Assembly (NCBI RefSeq): GCF_900111005.1 | Contig: NZ_FOFV01000017.1 | Span: 124,001-188,000 of the forward strand | DNA: 64,000 bases | Source of the DNA: Lentzea albida | GTDB lineage: Bacteria > Actinomycetota > Actinomycetes > Mycobacteriales > Pseudonocardiaceae | Reading direction: 5' to 3' | Part shown: positions 50,901 through 64,000 of the stretch, piece by piece | Numbering within the stretch: position 1 is the first letter of the stretch | How the letters are laid out: every line of letters begins with the position of its first letter | The notes under the pieces: generated by a model | Told to the model about the DNA's origin: nothing | What the model saw: the letters and a program-made list of their open reading frames with translations, nothing else | The model's database searches: none | Position numbers and translations under genes: made by a program

Positions 50901-53900
50901 GTGCTCGACCGCGAACTCCGCGAGTGCTACCTCGCCGCCGTCGAGGGCCGCTCGCCGCAGCTGCCCGAACTGGCCGTCCAGTACAGCGACTACGCGCGTT
51001 GGTCCGCGGAGGACGAGTCCGATGTGGACTACTGGGTCGAGCACCTGCGCGGCGCGCCTTCCGCGCCCGCCATCGGCCCGGACCGCGGCGGCGGCGCGGG
51101 CACCGGACGCGGCGAGGTCCTGCCCTTCGCCTTCGAACCCGAACTGGCCGAGGGGGTGCGCGCGCTCGCCCGTGCCGCCGGCGCGACTCCGTACCTCGTC
51201 CTGCTGGCCGCCCTCGTCGAGGTGCACCGGCGTCGCGGGATCGAGGACGTCGTGATCGGCACGCCGGTCAGCGTCCGCGACCGCGCCGAGCTCGACGCCC
51301 TCGTCGGCTACTTCATCAACCTGGTCCCGCTGCGGTTCCGGCCCGAAGGCGAGGAACTGACCGGCCGCGACCTGCTCGACCACGTCCGGTCGGTGGCGCT
51401 CGACGGCTTCCGCCACCAGGGCGTGCCGTTCGAGGAGATCGTCGCCGCGACGTCCGGCGAGCGCGACGGCGGGGGCACTCCCCTGTTCCAGCTCGTGTTC
51501 GAGATGCACACCGCCGACGCCGCCACGGCCCCGTACGGCGCTGTCGAGATGCGGAAGCGGTTGCACGCCAACGAGTTCTCCCGGTTCGACCTGTCCTGGT
51601 CGGTCGAGGACGACGGCGTCGGCCTCCACGGCCGCGTCGAGTACGCCGCCGACCTGTTCGACCGCGCGACCGCCGCGGCGCTGGGCGCGCAGTGGCGGGC
51701 GGTCGTCGAGGAGCTGGTCGCCGACGTCGACGCGGAACTGCCCCTGCCGGCCGTGCCCGTCGACATCGACACCCCGGTGCACGTCCGCATCGCCTCGCAG
51801 GCCGAGCGGACCCCGGACGCGATCGCCCTGGTGTCCGGCGCGGAGTCGCTGACCTACGCGGAACTCGACGTGAGCGCCGACCGCGTGGCCCGGCACCTGC
51901 GCGGACTCGGGGTCGCTCCCGGTGACGTGGTGGCGGTGCGCATCCCGCGTGACACGGCGCTCGTCGTGGCGTTGCTCGCCGTGCTCAAGGCCGGGGCGGC
52001 GTACACCTTGCTCGACCCGGACCTGCCCGCCGCCCGCCAGGAGCAGGTGATCGCGGACGCGGGAGTGCGCCTGGTGGTCACCGCCGAGATCGTGGCCGGG
52101 GCCGTGGGCGGCGATCAGGACTTCGTCGTTCCGGTCGACGCGGACGCCGTCGCCTGCGTCATGTACACCTCCGGCTCCACCGGCCGCCCCAAGGGCGTCG
52201 CCGCGACCCACCGGGCGCTCGCGGCCACCTACAGCGGCCAGGACTACGCCGGGTTCGGCCCCGACGAGGTGTGGTTGCAGTGCTCGCCGGTCTCGTGGGA
52301 CGCGTTCGGGCTGGAGCTCTACGGGGCGCTGATGTTCGGCGGGACCTGCGTGCTGCACCCCGGCCAGCGGCCCGACCCGCAGACGATGGTCGAACTGGTC
52401 GCGCGGCACGGGGTCACGCAGCTGCAGCTGTCGTCGAGCCTGTTCAACTTCCTGGTCGACGAGCTGCCGGAGGTGTTCGCCGGCCTGCGGGTGGCGTTCA
52501 CCGGCGGCGAGCGCGCCTCGGCCGCCCACATCGCCCGCCTCGCCGAGCGGTACCCGCACGTGCGGGTCGTGAACGGCTACGGGCCCGTGGAGAGCATGGG
52601 CTTCACCACGACCCACGACGTGGTGTCGGCCGATCCCACCGCGGCCGTGCCGATCGGCAAGGCCGTGGCGCACAAGGGAGTCCGCGTCCTCGACGACAAG
52701 CTGCAGCCCGTCTGCGGCACCGAACTCGGCGAGATCTGGGTGACCGGCGCGGGCCTCGCGCTGGGTTACGTCGCCCAGCCCGGCATCACCGCCGGCCGCT
52801 TCCTGCCCGACCCGCTCGGTCCGCCGGGGTCGCGGATGTACCGCACCGGTGACATCGGCGGCTGGAACCCCGACGGCACGCTGGCCATCACCGGCCGCGC
52901 CGACGACCAGGTCAAGATCCGCGGGTTCCGGGTGGAGCCCGGCGAGGTGGCGGTCGTGCTGGCGGGATGCCCCGGGGTCGGCGACTGCGCGGTCGTGGCG
53001 CACGAGCCCGAACCCGGCCGGCCGCGTCTCGCCGCCTACGTCACCGCACTCGGCGACGTCGTCCCGGACCTCGCCTCGGTGCACGACTTCCTGACGGGCC
53101 TGCTGCCCGACTACATGTTGCCGTCCAGCGTGACCGTCCTCGACGCGCTTCCGTTGACCGCCAACGGCAAACTCGACCGGGCCGCGCTCCCCGCTCCCGC
53201 CGAGACCGTCGTCCTGTCGGGCGGGCAGGTCACGACCGACGCCGAACGGCTGGTGGCACGGGTGTGGGCCGAAGTGCTCGGGCTCGCCGAAGTGGGCCCA
53301 GACGACAACTTCTTCCGCGTCGGCGGCAACTCCCTCGCCGCCGTCCGCGTCGCCATGCACCTGTCCAGCGCGACCGGGTCCCGCGTCCTGCCCCGGCAGG
53401 TGTTCGCCGCACGGACCGTCAGCGCCCTCGCCCGCACGCTCGAGACGACTGGAGCAGCACAGTGAGCACCACGACGCCGGTCTCCGGCCTGCAGCGCGGC
53501 CTGTGGTTCATGGACCGCTGGACCCCGGGCTCCTCCGCCTACCTCGTGCCGTGGGTCTTCTCGTTCGACGGCGCCGTGGACGCCTCCGTCCTGCACCGCG
53601 CGCTGCTGGTGCTGGTCGAACGGCACGAGGCCCTGCGCACCACGTTCGACCTCGGCACGGACGGTCCCGTTCGGACTGTCCACTCCGGAGCGCGGCTGCC
53701 GTTCTCCTCGGTCGTCGTGGACGGGCCGGCCGAGCTGCGGTCGTTGCTGGACCGCGAGACCCGCACCGGCTTCGACCTGGCAGAGGGACCGCTGCTGCGG
53801 GCCACCTTCGCGACCGGCCCCGGGGTGGCGGACACGCTCGTGCTGGTCGTGCACCACATCGTGTGGGACGGCTGGTCGGCCGGCGTGTTCGAGCGAGAGC

Positions 53901-56900
53901 TGGCCGAGGTCTACAACGCCCTGACCGAGGACCGCGACCCGGAACTCGTTCCGCTGATCGCCGCCGCTGAGACCGCGACGTCCGGCGACGCGCTGGCGTA
54001 CTGGACCGAACGGCTCGCCGGCGCGCCCGCCGAGCTGACGCTGCCCACCGACCGCCCGCGCCCGCCCACCCGAACCTTCGCCGGCGGCACCGAGCCGTTC
54101 GGCCTGCCGGCGGGCACCGCCGCCCGCATCGGCGACCTGGCCGCCGACCTCGGCGCGACACCGTTCGTGGTGCAGGTGGCCGCGTTCGCCGCACTGCTGC
54201 ACCGCTACACAGGTGCGCGGGACCTGGTGGTCGGCACCCCGGTCACCACCCGCGACCGCCCCGAACTGGCCGGCGTCGTCGGCTACTTCGTCAACATCAT
54301 CGCCCTGCGCCTGACCATCGACCCCGCCGCCACCTTCGCCGACCTGGTCGAGCAGGTCCGCGACGCCGCCTTCGACGCCTACGCGTACCTGGACGTCCCG
54401 TTCGACGAGGTCGTCGACGCGCTGGCGTTGGAGCGCTCGGCCCGGCACGCACCCCTGGTGCAGGTCGTCTTCGGCGCGCACGCCGAGGACCCGTCGCCGC
54501 TGCGCTTCGGCGCGGCCACCGCCACCCGGCGCATGCACCACAACGGCACCAGCAAGTTCGACCTGACGTGGTCGACGTTCGACGACGGCGAGCTGCGCGG
54601 GGAGGTGGAGTACGCCACGGACCTGTTCGACCGGGAGACCGTGCTGCGGATGGCGGGCCACTGGCGCACGCTGCTCGCGGCGGCGCTGGACGCGCCGGAG
54701 GTGGCGCTGTGGCGGCTGAGCCCGCTGGACGCGGCGGAGAGGGCGGCGGCGCTGGCACCGCCGCGCTCCGCATGGGCCGCCGCCGCGCCGCCCACTCCCC
54801 TCCCCCTGCACCGCGCGTTCGAGGCCGCCGCCGACGCCCACCCCGACCGCCTCGCCCTCACCCACGGCGACCGCTCCTGGACCTACGCCGAACTCGACGC
54901 CGCCGCCAACCGCGTGGCTCACACACTGGCCGCCGACGGCGTCCGCAGGGGCGACCGGGTCGGCGTGCTGCTGGAGCGGGGCGAACGGGTCGTCACCGCC
55001 ATCCTCGGCGCCCTCAAGGCCGGCGCCGCCTACGTGCCCGTCGACCTGACCACCCCGCAGGACCGCGCCGACTTCGTCTTCAGCGACACCGGCGTGGACG
55101 TGGTCGTCACCGACGACTACCTGACCCACCCGCGCCTCGACGAAGCACCAGAACACCGCCCGGACACCCACGTCGACCCGGCCGACCTCGCCTACATCAT
55201 CTTCACCTCAGGCTCGACCGGCCGCCCGAAGGGCGTCGCGGTCTCGCACGAGCACGTCGGCAGGTTGATGCGCTCGGGCCACGACCACTTCGACTTCGCC
55301 GAGACCGACGTGTGGACGCTGTTCCACTCCTACGCGTTCGACTGGACGGTCTGGGAGCTGTGGGGCCCGCTGCACCACGGTGGGCGGCTGGTCGTGGTGC
55401 CGCGGGTGGTCAGCCGGTCGCCCGAGGCGTTCGCGGACCTGCTGGCCAGCGAAGGCGTCACCCGGTTGTGCCTGACGCCGTCGGCGCTGCGGACGCTGGA
55501 GGGCGTGCTGCGCTCGTGGCCGCTTCCGTTGCCCGCGTTGCGCTCCGTCATGCTCGGTGGTGAGGCGCTCGACCCGGCCGTGGTCCGGCGTTGGTTCGCG
55601 TTGGAGCACTGCCCGCCCGCCGTGCTGTGCAACCTCTACGGCATCACCGAGACCACGGTGCACGTCACCACGCTCGACCTGCCGGACGCCAGCACGTTCC
55701 AGCGCAGCCTGGTCGGCGAACCCATGCCGCACCTGTCGGCGCTGGTGCTCGACGAGCGCCTGCAGCCGTGTCCGGTCGGCGTCGCCGGCGAGCTGTACGT
55801 CGGGGGCGGGTCGCTCGCCAACGGGTACTGGGGGCGGCCGTCGCTCACCGCGCGGCGGTTCCTGCCCGACCCGTACGGCGTCGTGCCCGGCGGACGGCTC
55901 TACCGCACCGGGGACGTCGCGCGGCGGCTGGCCGGTGGTGGTCTGGAGTACGTGGGCCGGTGCGACGACCAGGTCAAGGTCCGCGGGTTCCGCATCGAGC
56001 TCGGCGAGGTCGAGGCCGCCGTCACCAGCCACCCCGCCGTCACCTCGTGCGTGGTGACGGTGCACGACAACAGCCTCGCCGCGTACGTCACGGTCGATGG
56101 CGACGCACCGTCTTACGCCGAGCTGCGTGCGTTCCTGGCCGCGACCCTGCCCGAGCACATGATCCCGGCGACGGCGACCGTGCTCGCGGTGATCCCGCTG
56201 ACCGTCAACGGCAAGGTCGACCGGGCCGCGCTGCCCGCTCCCGACCTCGGGTCGGTGCGCGACGCCGACGCGCACGTCGAGCCCTCCACGCCGCAGGAAC
56301 ACGCGCTCGCCGAGGTCTACGCCGAGGTGCTCGGGGTCGACGGGGTGGGCGCCGGGGACAACTTCTTCCACCTGGGCGGCGACTCCATCCGCGCCGTCCA
56401 CCTGGCGGGGAAGCTGCGTGAGCGCGGCTGGACGCTGGAGCTGCCGGACCTGTTCGGCGCGCCGACGCCGGCCGAGCTCGGCCCGCTGCTGAAAACCTTG
56501 ACCAAGAACGAAAAGCAGTCCGCACCGTTCGACCTGGTGTCCGAAAAGGACAGGGAAGCGCTGCCCGACGACGTCGTGGACGCCTACCCGATGGTCGCCA
56601 TGCAGATGTCGATGATCTTCCACATGGAACTGTCCGACGACGCGGGCGGCTACCACAACGTCAACAGCTACCGGGTCGCCGGCACGCTCGACGAGACCGC
56701 GCTGCGCCGGGCCGTCGAGGACGCCATGACCCGCCACCCCGTCCTGCGGACCACACTCGACGTCTCGCGCTACAGCGAGCCGCTCCAGCTGGTGCACGCC
56801 GAGGCGCCGGTCCCGGTGCACGTCGCCGACCTGCGCGGGCTGAGCACCGACGAGCAGGACGCCGCGGTCGCCGAGGTGTTCGACGACAACGTCGCCGCGC

Positions 56901-59900
56901 GGTTCGACCTGCGCACCGCCCCGCTGTTCCGGATCACCGCCCAGCACCTCGCCGACGACGCCTTCCAGCTCACGGTCGCCGAGCACCACGCCATCCTCGA
57001 CGGCTGGAGCTTCACGTCGCTGCTCGCCGAGGTCCTGGAACGCCACAGCGCTCTCGCCGCCGACCCGAACAGCACACCGCTGCCGCTCCCGCGGTCGACC
57101 TTCCGCGAGTTCGTCGCCGTCGAGAAAGAAGCGCTGGCCTCGCAGGAGAGCGAGCGGTACTGGAAGTCCACACTGGACGGAGCGAGCGGCGCGATCTGGT
57201 CCAGCGGCCCGCCCGAGCTCGACGAGCCGGAGATCCCGCGCACTATCGAGCGCGTCCTGCCCGGCGCCGACGCGGTGCTGCGCGACACCGCCCGCCGGCA
57301 CGGCGTCACGGTGAAGACCGTCGGCCTCGCCGCACACGTCGCCGCGCTGCACCGGATCACCGGCCTGGCGCGCTTCGTCACCGGACTGTCGGTCAACGGC
57401 CGGCTCGAGACCGACGGCGGCGCCGAGGCGTACGGGCTGTTCCTCAACACCGTCCCGCTGGTGGTCGACCACACCGACAACGGCGCCGCCCTGGTCAAGG
57501 CGATGCACGAGGCCGAGGCGGCGATGCTCCCCCACCGCCGCATGCCGTTCGCCCGGATCGCCCGCCACCTCGCCGACACCCGGCTGGAGGCCTGCTTCGC
57601 CTTCCTGCGCTTCCACTCGCTGGGCAGGCTGGCCGACTCCCCCACGAAACTGCTCGACGACCGCATCGGCTGTGAGCCGACCATGCGCTACGAGCCCACC
57701 AACTTCGCCCTCGGCGCCGCTCTGGTGCAGGACCCCTCGTCGGCACGCGTGCTCCTCGCCGTCGACCACCTGCCCTCCGTCGTTCCCGACGACGTCGCCG
57801 ACGCCTACGCCGACGCCTACGCCGAGGCGCTGCACGTGCTCGCCGAGGACACGGACTCACTGGTTCCGGCGTTCGCCCGCTAGCCCCAGATTTTCCCGTT
57901 GGAGAAAGGAAAACCCATGGACGCGTTCACCGACTTCGCCGTGGTGATCAACCACGAGGAGCAGTACTCGATCTGGCCGACGGAGCTGGACGTGCCGGCG
58001 GGCTGGCACGCGGTCGGCAAGAGCGGCGCGCAGCAGGAGTGCCTCGACTACATCGACGAGGTGTGGACCGACATCCGCCCGCTGAGCCTGCGCACCGCGC
58101 TGGGGGTCTGACATGACCGCCACCACCGACATCGAGGGCGTGGTCGCCGAAGTCTGGGCCGACGTGCTCGGCGTCGAGCGGGTCGCGCCGACCGACGGCT
58201 TCTTCGCCCTGGGCGGCTACTCGCAGCAGGCGGTGCGCACCGTGCACCTGCTGCGGGACCGCCTGGGCGTGGCCGTCACCCTGCGGGACCTGATGTCGGC
58301 GGGCACGCTCGCCGACTTCACCGCCGCCGTGCGGGCCCGTGCCGAGGCGGGCGCGCCCGCCCGGCCGGTGGTGCGCCTGACCGGCAGGCGCGGTACGCGA
58401 TGACCACCGCCGTCGCCCGCCCGGTCGTGCTGGACGACTGGTCCTACCTGCCCCGTCCGCAGAGGACGGGGACGCAGCGCCTGGTGTGCTTCCCGCACGC
58501 GGGCGGCGACGTCGGCACCTTCGCGGAGCTGGCCGCCGCGGTCGGACCGGACGTCGAGGTGCTCGCCGTCCGGCTCCCCGGCCGGGGCGGGCGCTACACC
58601 CACCCGCTGCCGGGCACGTTCGCCGAACTGACGTCCGCGGTCGCCGCGGGCATCGGTCCCCGGCTCGGCCCGGACGCGGTGTTCTACGGCCAGAGTTTCG
58701 GCGCGCTGCTCGCCTACGAGGTGGCGGTGGCGTTGGGGCACAGGGGTCCTGCGGCGGTCGTGGCCGCCTCGGCGCCCGCCCCGGCCGACTGGGAACGCAC
58801 CGTCTCAGATGTCGTGGCCGACCCCGCCGCCGGTGCGGAACGGCTGCTCGCCGAGTGCGGGCTGACCGTGCCCGACGACGACGCGGTCCGCGCCATGGTG
58901 CTGGCCGTGCTGCGCGCCGACATCGCCGTCGGCGCGACCTACCGGCACCGGCCGGTCCCACCGGCCCGGTTCGCCGTCCACGCCCTGGCGGGTGCCGCCG
59001 ACTCCGGCGCGAGCCCGCCCGGGACGTGGGCCGGCACCACGACGGGTCCGTTCACGTCGGCGGTGCTGCCCGGCGGGCACCTGCTCGTCGCCCCCGGCGA
59101 CCCCGGGCCGGCCGACCTCCTCCGAACCCTCTGCCTGGGAGCGCGCAGTGACCACGACCACGACAGTTGACCTGACCGACGCCCGCCTCTGGGCGGAACC
59201 CGGCATCGGCGCGCTCGTCGACGAGCTGCGCGCCGTCGCCCCCGTCCAGCTCACCCACACCGCCGAGGACGGTCCGGTGTGGTCGGTGCTGTCGTACGAG
59301 CACTCGTCCGCCGTGCTGACCGACGCCGCCACGTTCACCTCGGCGGGCGGCTCCCTGCTCGGCACCGGCGGTGCGCCCGCCGGGGCCGGGAAGATGATGG
59401 CGCTGACCGACGGCAAGCACCACCGGGACCTGCGGGCGCCACTGTTGCCGTTCTTCTCCCCCAAAGGCGTGCGCGGCAGCGCCGAACGCATCAACGACCT
59501 CGCCGCCCAGGTCGTCACCGAGGCGGTCGCTCGCGGGCAGGTCGACCTCGTCGAGGTCATGGCCACCGTGCCGCTGGTCGTGATGTGCGACGTGCTCGAC
59601 ATCCCCGAGTCCGACCGCGACATGGTCGTGTCGGTGTGCGACGCGGCGTTCCTCGGCACCACCCCGCAGGACCGCAGGGCCGCCCACCAGCGGCTGCTGC
59701 CCTACCTGTTCGACCAGGCGATGCGCCGCCGGATGGCCCCGGCCGGCGACCTGATCAGCGTGCTCGCCACGCACAAGGTGAAGGGCCGCCTGCTGCCGAT
59801 CGAGGACGTCGTCCTCAACCTCGACAACATCATCGTCGGCGGCGTGCAGACCGTCCGGCACACCGCGGCGATGAGCATCATGGCGCTGCTGGACAACCCC

Positions 59901-62900
59901 GCGGAGTTCCAGCGGCTGCGCGAAGGCGCCGTCGAGGTCGACTCCGCCACCGACGAACTTCTGCGCTACACCTCCGTCGGCCTGCACGTGCTGCGCACCG
60001 CCACCCGCGACGTCCGGCTGGGCGGGATCGACATCGCGGCCGGCGACAAGGTCGCGGTGTGGACGTGGGCCGCCGACCACGACGCGGCCGCGTTCGACGC
60101 CCCGCACGAGCTGCGCCTGGACCGGTCGCCCAACCGCCACCTGGCCCTGGGCGTCGGCCCGCACTACTGCATCGGCGCGCCGCTGGCCAAGGCCGAGCTC
60201 GGCGCCGTCTACCGGGCGCTGCTCGACCAGGTCGCCGAGATCGAGGTGACCGGGGAACCGGTGCACAACCAGTCGATCATCAACTTCGGCTTCGACCACC
60301 TGCCCGTCACCCTGCACGCGCGCTGAGAGAGGTCCCTCCCATGTCCCAGACGACGACCGTCGGCGTCGCACCCCCCACCCGAAGGCCCGGCTGGACCCGC
60401 GTCGGGATCGTCCTGGGCGGCCAGGGCGTGTCGCTGATCGGCGACCAGGTCTTCTTCATCGCCGCGGTGTGGGCGGCCGCCCAGATGGGCGGGACGACCG
60501 CCGTCACGCTGGTCACCCTGGCCGAGTCGGTGCCCCGCGCCCTCGCGATGATCTTCGGCGGGGTGCTGTGCGACGCGCTGGGGCCGCGGGTCGTGTTGCT
60601 GCGCACCACCTCCGTGCGGATCGCGGTGCTCGGCGTGGCCACGGTGCTCGCGCTGACCTCGCCGTCGGTGTGGCTGCTCGTCGTGGTGGCCGCACTGGAA
60701 GGCGCCTTGCTGGGCCTGGGCACGCCGTCGTTCGGCACGCTCATGCCGCGCATGGTGGACGGCGACCAACTCGGCCGCGCCAACTCCGTGCGCACCATGG
60801 TCGCCCGGTTCGCGCCGATCATCGGATCGCCGTTCGGCGCGTGGCTCGTCGCCGAAGGGCAGCTGCCGGTCGCCCTCGGCGTGGTGACGGTCGGGTGTGT
60901 GGTCGCGCTGCTGTGCCTGGCACCGGTCACCAGGGAGATCTCGGACCCCACCGGCGCGCCGAGCGGGGTGCCGATGTGGAAGCGCACCGGCGACGGGCTG
61001 AAGTTGCTGCGCTCCAACCAGAAGCTGCGCCTGCTGTTCCTCTCCGCGCTGTGCCTCGACTTCGCGTTCGCCTGGCCGATGAACCCCGGCCTGCCGGTGC
61101 TCGTGATCGAGCGCGGCTGGCAGGTCTCCGCCGTGGGCCTGGTGATCGCCTGCTGGGCGGGTGGCGCCCTGGCCGGAGCCGGGATCAGCGCCGTCGTCGG
61201 CGAGCGGGTCCCCTTGTCGTTCCGGCTCGTGGGCAGCGGTGTCGGCATCGGCGTGCTGCTGGTGGCGATGGTGCTCGCCCCGACGCTGACGGCGATGGCC
61301 GTCCTGTCCGTCGCTTTGGGGCTCTGCTCCGGCCTCAACGGTCCCGCGGCCGTCACGCTCTACCAGAAGGCCGCCCCGGCCGACCGGCTCGGCACCGCCA
61401 TGGCGATGCTCGCGCTGGCGGGCATCGGCTGCGCCCCCTTCGCCTACGCCCTCTCCGGCGCTCTCGCCGGCCTCACCTCGCCCGAGCTCGCCTGGGCGGT
61501 CACCGCGCTGGTCGCGTTCGGCGGGCCGATCGCGGCCGCCCGCGCGCTGCGGATCCCGTCGGCCTAGAAAGGAAAGCCTCCCATGTCCGCACTGTCGTTC
61601 GGCCAGCAGCGCCTGTGGTTCCTCGACCAGCTCGACGGTCCTGGCTCCGCCTACAACGTCCCGGTCGCCCTGCGGCTGCGCGGACCCCTGGACGTCGCCG
61701 CCCTGCGCGACGCCGTCGCGGACGTGGCGGAGCGGCACGAGGTGCTGCGCACCGTGGTCCCGGTGGTGGACGGGACGCCGGGGTACCGGGTGGTGGAGGA
61801 CGTGAGGCCGCCGTTCGAGGTGGTCGACGCCGCACTGCCCGCGGCACTGATCGCGGCGGCGTCCCGGCCGTTCGACCTCTCCACCGAGATCCCCTTGCGC
61901 ACCACCCTGTTCCGGGTCGGGCCCGACGAACACGTGCTCCTGTTGCTGCTGCACCACATCGCCGCCGACGGGGGCTCGTTCGGACCGCTGCTGCGCGACC
62001 TCGACGCCGCCTACACGGCCCGGGTCGCAGGGACCGGCTCGGGCTGGGAGCCGTTGGAGGTGCAGTACGGCGACTTCGCGTTGTGGCAGCAGGAGGTGCT
62101 CGGCGACGAGGACGACCCGGGCAGCCTGCTCTCCGAGCAACTGGCGTACTGGGGCGGCAAGCTGGCCGGCCTGCCCGAGCGGATCACGTTGCCCGCCAAC
62201 GGACAGGGTTCGGGTGCCGGGATCGTTGAGGTCGAGCTGCCGGCGGAGCTCTGCGCACAGCTGGCCGACGCGGCTCGGGCGGCGGGCTGCACGCCGTTCG
62301 TCGGGCTGCAGGCGGCCGTCAGCGCCTTGCTGGCCCTGAACGGCGCCGGACCGGACGTCGTGCTGGGCACCCCGGTGTCGGGCCGGCAGGATCCCGCCCT
62401 GGACGACCTCGTCGGGTTCTTCGGCAACACCCTCGCGCTGCGCACCGACCTCTCCGGTGACCCCGGCTTCGGCGAGGTGCTGCGCCGGGCCAAGGAGACC
62501 GCGTTCGACGCGTACGCGCACCAGGACGTGCCGTTCGAGCGGGTCGTCGAACGGCTCGGCGTGGATCGCGGTTCGAGCGCCCACCCGGTCTACCAGGTCA
62601 TGCTGGTGCTGCAGGAGGACGCGGCGCCGCCGCGGCTGGGCGGTCTCGACGTCACCGTGGAGCCGCTCGACCTCGCCGCGGCCAAGCTCGACCTGAGCGT
62701 GGTGTTCGGCCGGCGTGCCGACGGCGGCATGGACTGCCAGCTCGAGTACGCCGCCGACCGGCTCGACCGCGCCTTCGTGGCGCACCTGGGCGAGTCCCTC
62801 GTCCGGCTGCTCGAGGTCGCACTGTCCACTCCGGACGTTCCGCTGTCCCGGCTCGGTCTGCCCGCCACCCCGGCCCCGGTGCGTGCGGAGGAGCCGGTGC

Positions 62901-64000
62901 GGGTCGAGGAGGTTCCGGTCCGCCGGGAGCCGCGTGACGAACGCGAACGCATCCTTTGTGGACTGTTCGCCGACGTGCTCGGCCTGGAGTCGGTCGGCGT
63001 CCACGACGGGTTCTTCGCGCTGGGCGGGCACTCGCTGCTGGCGACCCGGCTGATCAGCCGCATCGGTGCGGTGCTGGGCGTCAAGCCGGGCCTGCGCACC
63101 TTCTTCCGCGCGCCGACCGTCGCCGGGCTGGCCGCAGCCCTCGACCAGGCCTCCGGCGCGGCGCACCCGCCGCTGGTGGCCCAGCCGCGCCCCGAGGTCG
63201 TCCCACTCTCGCCCGCCCAGCAGGGACTGTGGTTCCTCTCGGGCGTGCGCGGCCAGGACCGCGCCTACACGATCCCGTTGACCCTGCGGTTGAGCGGAAG
63301 CGTAGACGTACCCGCACTCACCACCGCCTTGCGCGACGTGGTCACGCGGCACGAGAGCCTGCGCACGGTGTTCCCCGCCGTCGACGGGCAGCCCCGCCAG
63401 CACGTCCTGGCCGAGTTCGGTGACGTGCTCACCACGCGCCGTTGTGCCGCCTCCGACCTCGACCGGCTCGTGGACGAAGCCGCCCGCGCGCCGTTCGACC
63501 TCGCCGCCGACCTCCCGTTGCGCGCGACGCTGCTCTCCACGAGCGGCACCGAGTCCGTGCTCGTCCTCGCCCTGCACCACATCGCGAGCGACGGCGTGTC
63601 GAGCGGCCCGCTGCTGCGCGACCTGGGCACCGCCTACGAGGCCAGGCTGGTGGGTCGCGAGCCCGGCTGGGCGCCGCTGCCGGTGCAGTACGCCGACTAC
63701 ACGCTCTGGCAACGGGAACTGGACCTCGACGGACGGGTCGACCACTGGAAGACCGCGCTCGACGGCCTGCCCGAAGAGCTCGCCCTGCCCTACGACCGCT
63801 CCCGACCGGCCGACCCGACCCACGCCAAGGACGCCGTCACCGCCCGCGTCGACGCCGGCACCCACACCGCCCTCACCGCTCTGGCGCGGGCCAACCAGGC
63901 GACGCTGTTCATGGTCGTGCACGCCGCACTCGCCGCCGCGCTGACCCGCATGGGCGCGGGCACCGACGTCGTCGTCGGCACGCCCGTCGCGGGCCGCGCC

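Overview
The window is very GC-rich with strong third-position GC bias. It has many GTG starts and one likely TTG start, dense operons with ATGA/GTGA overlaps, and several actinobacterial small-protein families. It reads as chromosome from a filamentous actinomycete, probably Pseudonocardiales; the family is an inference. I see no rRNA, tRNA, insertion sequence, phage or CRISPR.

Layout. (1) 1-7.5 kb is the edge of a type I polyketide cluster. A PKS starting with a lone ACP (minus strand, running off the left edge) is divergent from a discrete acyltransferase and an amino-acid 2-monooxygenase; a nitrilase-type amidohydrolase converges on them. This fits the set that makes and loads arginine-derived 4-guanidinobutyryl (or related amino-acyl) starters in marginolactone-type polyketides. 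(2) 7.5-21.5 kb is housekeeping and stress-signalling DNA: membrane protein, oxidoreductase, universal stress protein, RsbR-like STAS protein, acetyltransferase, fatty-acid desaturase, cold-shock protein, several anti-sigma-type ATPases, GAF protein, YeaQ-type membrane protein, FAH-family enzyme and a frameshifted secreted protein. (3) 21.6-26.6 kb is a four-gene carotenoid operon (CrtU-, CruF-, CruG- and CrtI/CrtD-like) suggesting a glycosylated monoaromatic carotenoid of the OH-chlorobactene glucoside type. (4) 26.5-35.6 kb is mixed: CDP-alcohol transferase, YihY-like protein, DUF6301/TY-Chap pair, STAS and ATPase regulators, a cell-wall enzyme, TetR and HxlR regulators, hydrolase, exporter and LysR.

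(5) 35.6-64 kb is a nonribosomal peptide cluster running off the right edge. Regulators are an XRE/NB-ARC protein and an AfsR/SARP-type protein. A tightly coupled minus-strand operon holds glutamate (methylaspartate) mutase S and E, a class II aminoacyl-tRNA-synthetase paralogue without anticodon domain, and an FMN glutamate-synthase-like protein; it probably makes 3-methylaspartate or an amide of it. A second minus-strand operon holds a SyrP-like dioxygenase, a stand-alone A-T didomain with a Gln-like code, and a thioesterase. The plus-strand assembly line is NRPS1 (A-T-C-A-T), NRPS2 (C-A-T-C), MbtH, free PCP, thioesterase, P450, MFS exporter and NRPS3 (C-T-C..., truncated). NRPS3's first module has no adenylation domain, so a building block activated and hydroxylated elsewhere is probably delivered in trans, as in syringomycin synthesis.

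Tandem GGCAG repeats with 11-12 bp spacing lie upstream of the mutase operon and NRPS1, and CTATC-type repeats lie near both pathway regulators. These are candidate SARP binding sites.
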